The notes beneath the pieces were generated by a model. It was given only the letters and a program-made list of their open reading frames with translations. It was not told the DNA's origin and searched no databases. Both the position numbers and the translations under genes were made by a program. A stretch of 22,553 nucleotides of DNA from a virus, in the IMG/VR virus record IMGVR_UViG_3300005293_000054, positions 1 to 22,553 of that record. One strand, 5' to 3'. The stretch's first letter is position 1, and the number at the start of each line of letters is the position of its first letter. Shown here in pieces: positions 21,415 through 22,553 of the stretch.

Positions 21415-21482
21415 AAAAGAAATTTAAAATCATTGACGCATCTTCTGGAGAGAAACTTAAGCTTGGGGAGGGGCAGAGCTAA
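21411..21482 (+). CDS. Possible 23-residue basic peptide
   Basis: This frame bridges two genes: its ATG overlaps the preceding stop (ATGA), and its TAA overlaps the next ATG by 1 bp (TAATG). The product is short and Lys-rich (KKKFKIIDASSGEKLKL). GAGG lies about 9 nt upstream. Perfect tiling favours translation, but the frame may merely carry the next gene's SD (GGGGAGGGG). Confidence 0.4.
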   Translation: MKKKFKIIDASSGEKLKLGEGQS

Positions 21483-21682
21483 TGCACAATGAATTCGTTG
21501 TAGAGCTTAAAGATGGCTCACGAGATTGGGTAGATCCTGTGATTGATGTCACCGAGGATGATGAATGGATTTATGTTGACAACGGACATGAATATCAGTA
21601 TGAGAAGAAGCTGATTGCTAAGTGGACTGTTCGTCCTTATGGTGCAGAGACTACTTATGATGTTATTGGAGATGTGAAATGA
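21482..21682 (+). CDS. Small acidic beta-rich hypothetical protein
   Basis: This 66-residue protein alternates charged and hydrophobic residues in strand-like fashion (EFVVELKDGSRDWVDPVIDV, then EWIYVDNGHEYQY and IAKWTVRPY), suggesting a small beta barrel or sheet. It is acidic overall and has no membrane segment. ATG follows GGGGAGGGGCAGAGCTA, and its stop overlaps the EF-Ts-like gene's start as ATGA. Function unknown; an early host-interaction role is possible from position only. Confidence 0.65.
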   Translation: MHNEFVVELKDGSRDWVDPVIDVTEDDEWIYVDNGHEYQYEKKLIAKWTVRPYGAETTYDVIGDVK

Positions 21683-21906
21683 AAGGCCCAACTATTGAAG
21701 AAGTACGAGCTTTGCAGCAAGAAACTGGTGAAGGAATGATGGCTTGCAAGAAGATTCTTGAGCAGAGGTATGCCGAGGAATATAAAGCCGAGATGTTGGG
21801 CAGACTTGATGATCTTCGTTACAATGTGAATTCACGAAATATGGATATGGGAGAAGCTATCACTGATATCTATAAATTGTTGGATTATTTGGTTAGGAAG
21901 GCTTGA
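21679..21906 (+). CDS. Small protein with EF-Ts N-terminal (TS-N/UBA-like) domain
   Basis: Residues 9-27 (VRALQQETGEGMMACKKIL) match the N-terminal domain of E. coli EF-Ts (VKELRERTGAGMMDCKKAL) at 11 of 19 positions, including the TGxGMMxCKK core. In EF-Ts that three-helix UBA-like domain contacts the G domain of EF-Tu. Here it is followed by a 48-residue helical tail (about 28-75), and the core and coiled-coil exchange domains of EF-Ts are absent, so nucleotide exchange is not expected. It may bind EF-Tu or another partner. ATG 21679 overlaps the preceding stop (ATGA) within the early rightward operon. The domain call is strong by eye; the role is inference. Confidence 0.7.
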   Translation: MKGPTIEEVRALQQETGEGMMACKKILEQRYAEEYKAEMLGRLDDLRYNVNSRNMDMGEAITDIYKLLDYLVRKA

Positions 21907-21908
21907 AC

Positions 21909-22043
21909 ATGAACACAGACAACGGTACAGATTGGGACAAGGTAGGTAATGCAATTATCATCTATCACCAACAAGAGGAACGTCCTCTGTGGCTGAGTAG
22001 AGAGGATCTTGAAGAGATGTTGAGGGTGTTGGAGGGTGATTAG
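21909..22043 (+). CDS. Small acidic hypothetical protein
   Basis: This 44-residue frame follows the EF-Ts-like gene by 2 bp, with AGGAAGG 7 nt before its ATG. The product is acidic (TDNGTDWDKVGNAIIIYHQQ at the start, then SREDLEEMLRVLEGD), with a probable C-terminal helix. It is the last clear gene of the rightward operon. No terminator follows it directly. Confidence 0.55.
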   Translation: MNTDNGTDWDKVGNAIIIYHQQEERPLWLSREDLEEMLRVLEGD

Positions 22044-22073
22044 GTATTCCTTGTAGTTATCGCTTTCTCTGTT

Positions 22074-22082
22074 TGCTATAAA
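22074..22082 (+). promoter_or_regulatory. Possible extended -10 promoter
   Basis: TGCTATAAA (22074-22082) is a consensus-like extended -10 element (TGn plus 5/6 of TATAAT) in the noncoding stretch after the rightward operon. There is no convincing -35 at 16-18 bp. It would start RNA near 22089. Confidence 0.35.
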
Positions 22083-22102
22083 AACATATCATGTCAGAAA
22101 GC

Positions 22103-22131
22103 TTGCAATTGAGAGATTAATAGCGTAATAT
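22103..22131 (+). promoter_or_regulatory. Possible sigma70 promoter for the structured RNA
   Basis: TTGCAA (22103-22108, 4/6) and TAATAT (22126-22131, 4/6) are spaced exactly 17 bp. The expected start, 22138-22140, falls directly before the first stem-loop at 22141. Confidence 0.45.
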
Positions 22132-22137
22132 TTACAC

Positions 22138-22473
22138 ATGGACTTCTTCTAAGCGAGAGCAAATTAGAAGGTCATCGTACAGAGAGAGAAATGTCAACGG
22201 CCTATTTAGGCGCACTCACCGGCTCTGTATTAAAGGTTATGAAGAGGGAAGATCCTCGGCCAAGCTGAATCGAAGTTCATTATAGCGGATCGATTACACC
22301 TTTGGGTGGAATGATGAACAATCTTGTTATCAGATTCTTGATAGCTCTGACCTAATGTCAGCCTAAGCGACAACTCAACAGAATGAGCTGTTATAGGGTA
22401 AGATAGATCAAAGTTATGTCTAGGCAGGAGGATACTTCTGTATGGCATTTCTTGGGATTAATCTATCTTTCCT
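22138..22473 (+). ncRNA. Candidate structured RNA or long structured leader
   Basis: About 335 nt without a long gene contain a close succession of pairing segments. The first is GAC/GTC plus CTTCTAA/TTAGAAG (22141-22173), with a GC-GAGA-GC tip. At 22275-22319 GTTCAT/ATGAAC encloses ATTaCACC-TTTG-GGTGgAAT. A 7-bp stem at 22326-22345 and CTGAC/GTCAG at 22347-22361 follow, then ACAaCTCA/TGAGcTGT (22370-22391). Finally AAGATAGAT (22400-22408) pairs with ATCTATCTT (22461-22469), closing a domain with CAGGAG-GATA-CTTCTG (22425-22440) inside. Helices are arranged in order without conflict, as in a folded RNA. No tRNA, group I or group II intron core is evident. There is no terminator before 22536, so it may be the 5' leader of the next gene. 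Ends are approximate. Confidence 0.4.
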
Positions 22474-22535
22474 AAACTCTAATCTAACAGAATAGGTATA
22501 TAAGATATTAATATAATAGATAAGAAAGAGATAGA

Positions 22536-22553
22536 ATGAAGATATACGAAAGT
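22536..22553 (+). CDS. Possible start of a gene cut by the window edge
   Basis: ATG at 22536 opens a frame (MKIYES) that is still open at the window edge. A purine-rich AAGAAAGAG segment lies 5-6 nt upstream and could act as an SD. Too little remains to identify a product. The AT-rich sequence before it (22496-22520) contains TATAAT at 22512-22517, without a matching -35. Confidence 0.3.

Noticed and set aside
22061-22125. Imperfect hairpin CGCT/AGCG with TCTCT/AGAGA upstream of the structured RNA
   Set aside because: The stem has a large internal loop and overlaps the better-supported promoter elements, so I do not count it as part of the RNA.
22230-22448. A 72-codon frame on the minus strand across the structured region
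   Set aside because: It lacks a good SD, reads unlike the other proteins (rich in Ser, Arg and His) and is antisense to the ordered helices; most likely chance.
22044-22553. tRNA gene, or group I or group II intron in the noncoding stretch
   Set aside because: No T-arm/acceptor pairing, no recognisable P7/S-element (AAGATAGATC only partly resembles it) and no domain V sequence; no split gene is seen on the two sides.
1-22553. CRISPR array, insertion sequence, integrase or toxin-antitoxin pair
   Set aside because: No regularly spaced repeats, no transposase or integrase motifs, and no recognisable toxin or antitoxin family were seen.

Overview
This window looks like the replication and nucleotide-metabolism half of a lytic tailed-phage genome. 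Nearly every base is coding, genes overlap by 1-20 bp, many genes encode fewer than 100 residues, and GTG/TTG starts with strong Shine-Dalgarno (SD) sequences are common. The replication set is T7-like: a family A DNA polymerase, a gp4-like primase-helicase, a gp2.5-like single-strand binding protein and a separate 5'-3' exonuclease. It sits beside class I ribonucleotide reductase and ThyX. That combination resembles marine podophages of the SIO1/VpV262 kind infecting Gram-negative hosts. This placement is an inference, because no structural gene is present to confirm it.

Layout: one leftward (minus-strand) array runs from a divergent promoter near 21.0 kb down to terminators at about 0.3 kb and 0 kb. 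In transcription order it holds a block of small unknown genes (20945-17833), primase-helicase, a homing-endonuclease-like gene and DNA polymerase (17812-13051), small genes, SSB and exonuclease (12965-9554), a second homing-endonuclease-like paralogue and an HNH gene within small genes (9535-6707), then a phosphoesterase, a DUF3310 protein, a deoxynucleotidase, an NTP pyrophosphohydrolase, ThyX, NrdB and NrdA (6706-336). Inner signals (a possible promoter at 12999-13027, a possible one before ssb, a hairpin terminator at 10811-10834) may divide the array.

Rightward of the divergent promoter is a short plus-strand operon (21148-22043) of five tiny genes. One begins with a segment closely matching the N-terminal EF-Tu-contacting domain of elongation factor Ts. 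It is followed by about 490 bp without a convincing long gene. This stretch carries two candidate promoters and a dense run of nested inverted repeats starting at the predicted transcription start, and is best read as a structured leader or noncoding RNA ahead of a gene that runs off the window at 22536.

Together the genes would let the phage make deoxynucleotides (RNR), convert dUMP to dTMP (ThyX), trim the pools (pyrophosphohydrolase, nucleotidase, DUF3310 protein) and copy its DNA. The least explained parts are the structured RNA region, the EF-Ts-like mini-protein and the two homing-endonuclease paralogues placed among the replication genes.
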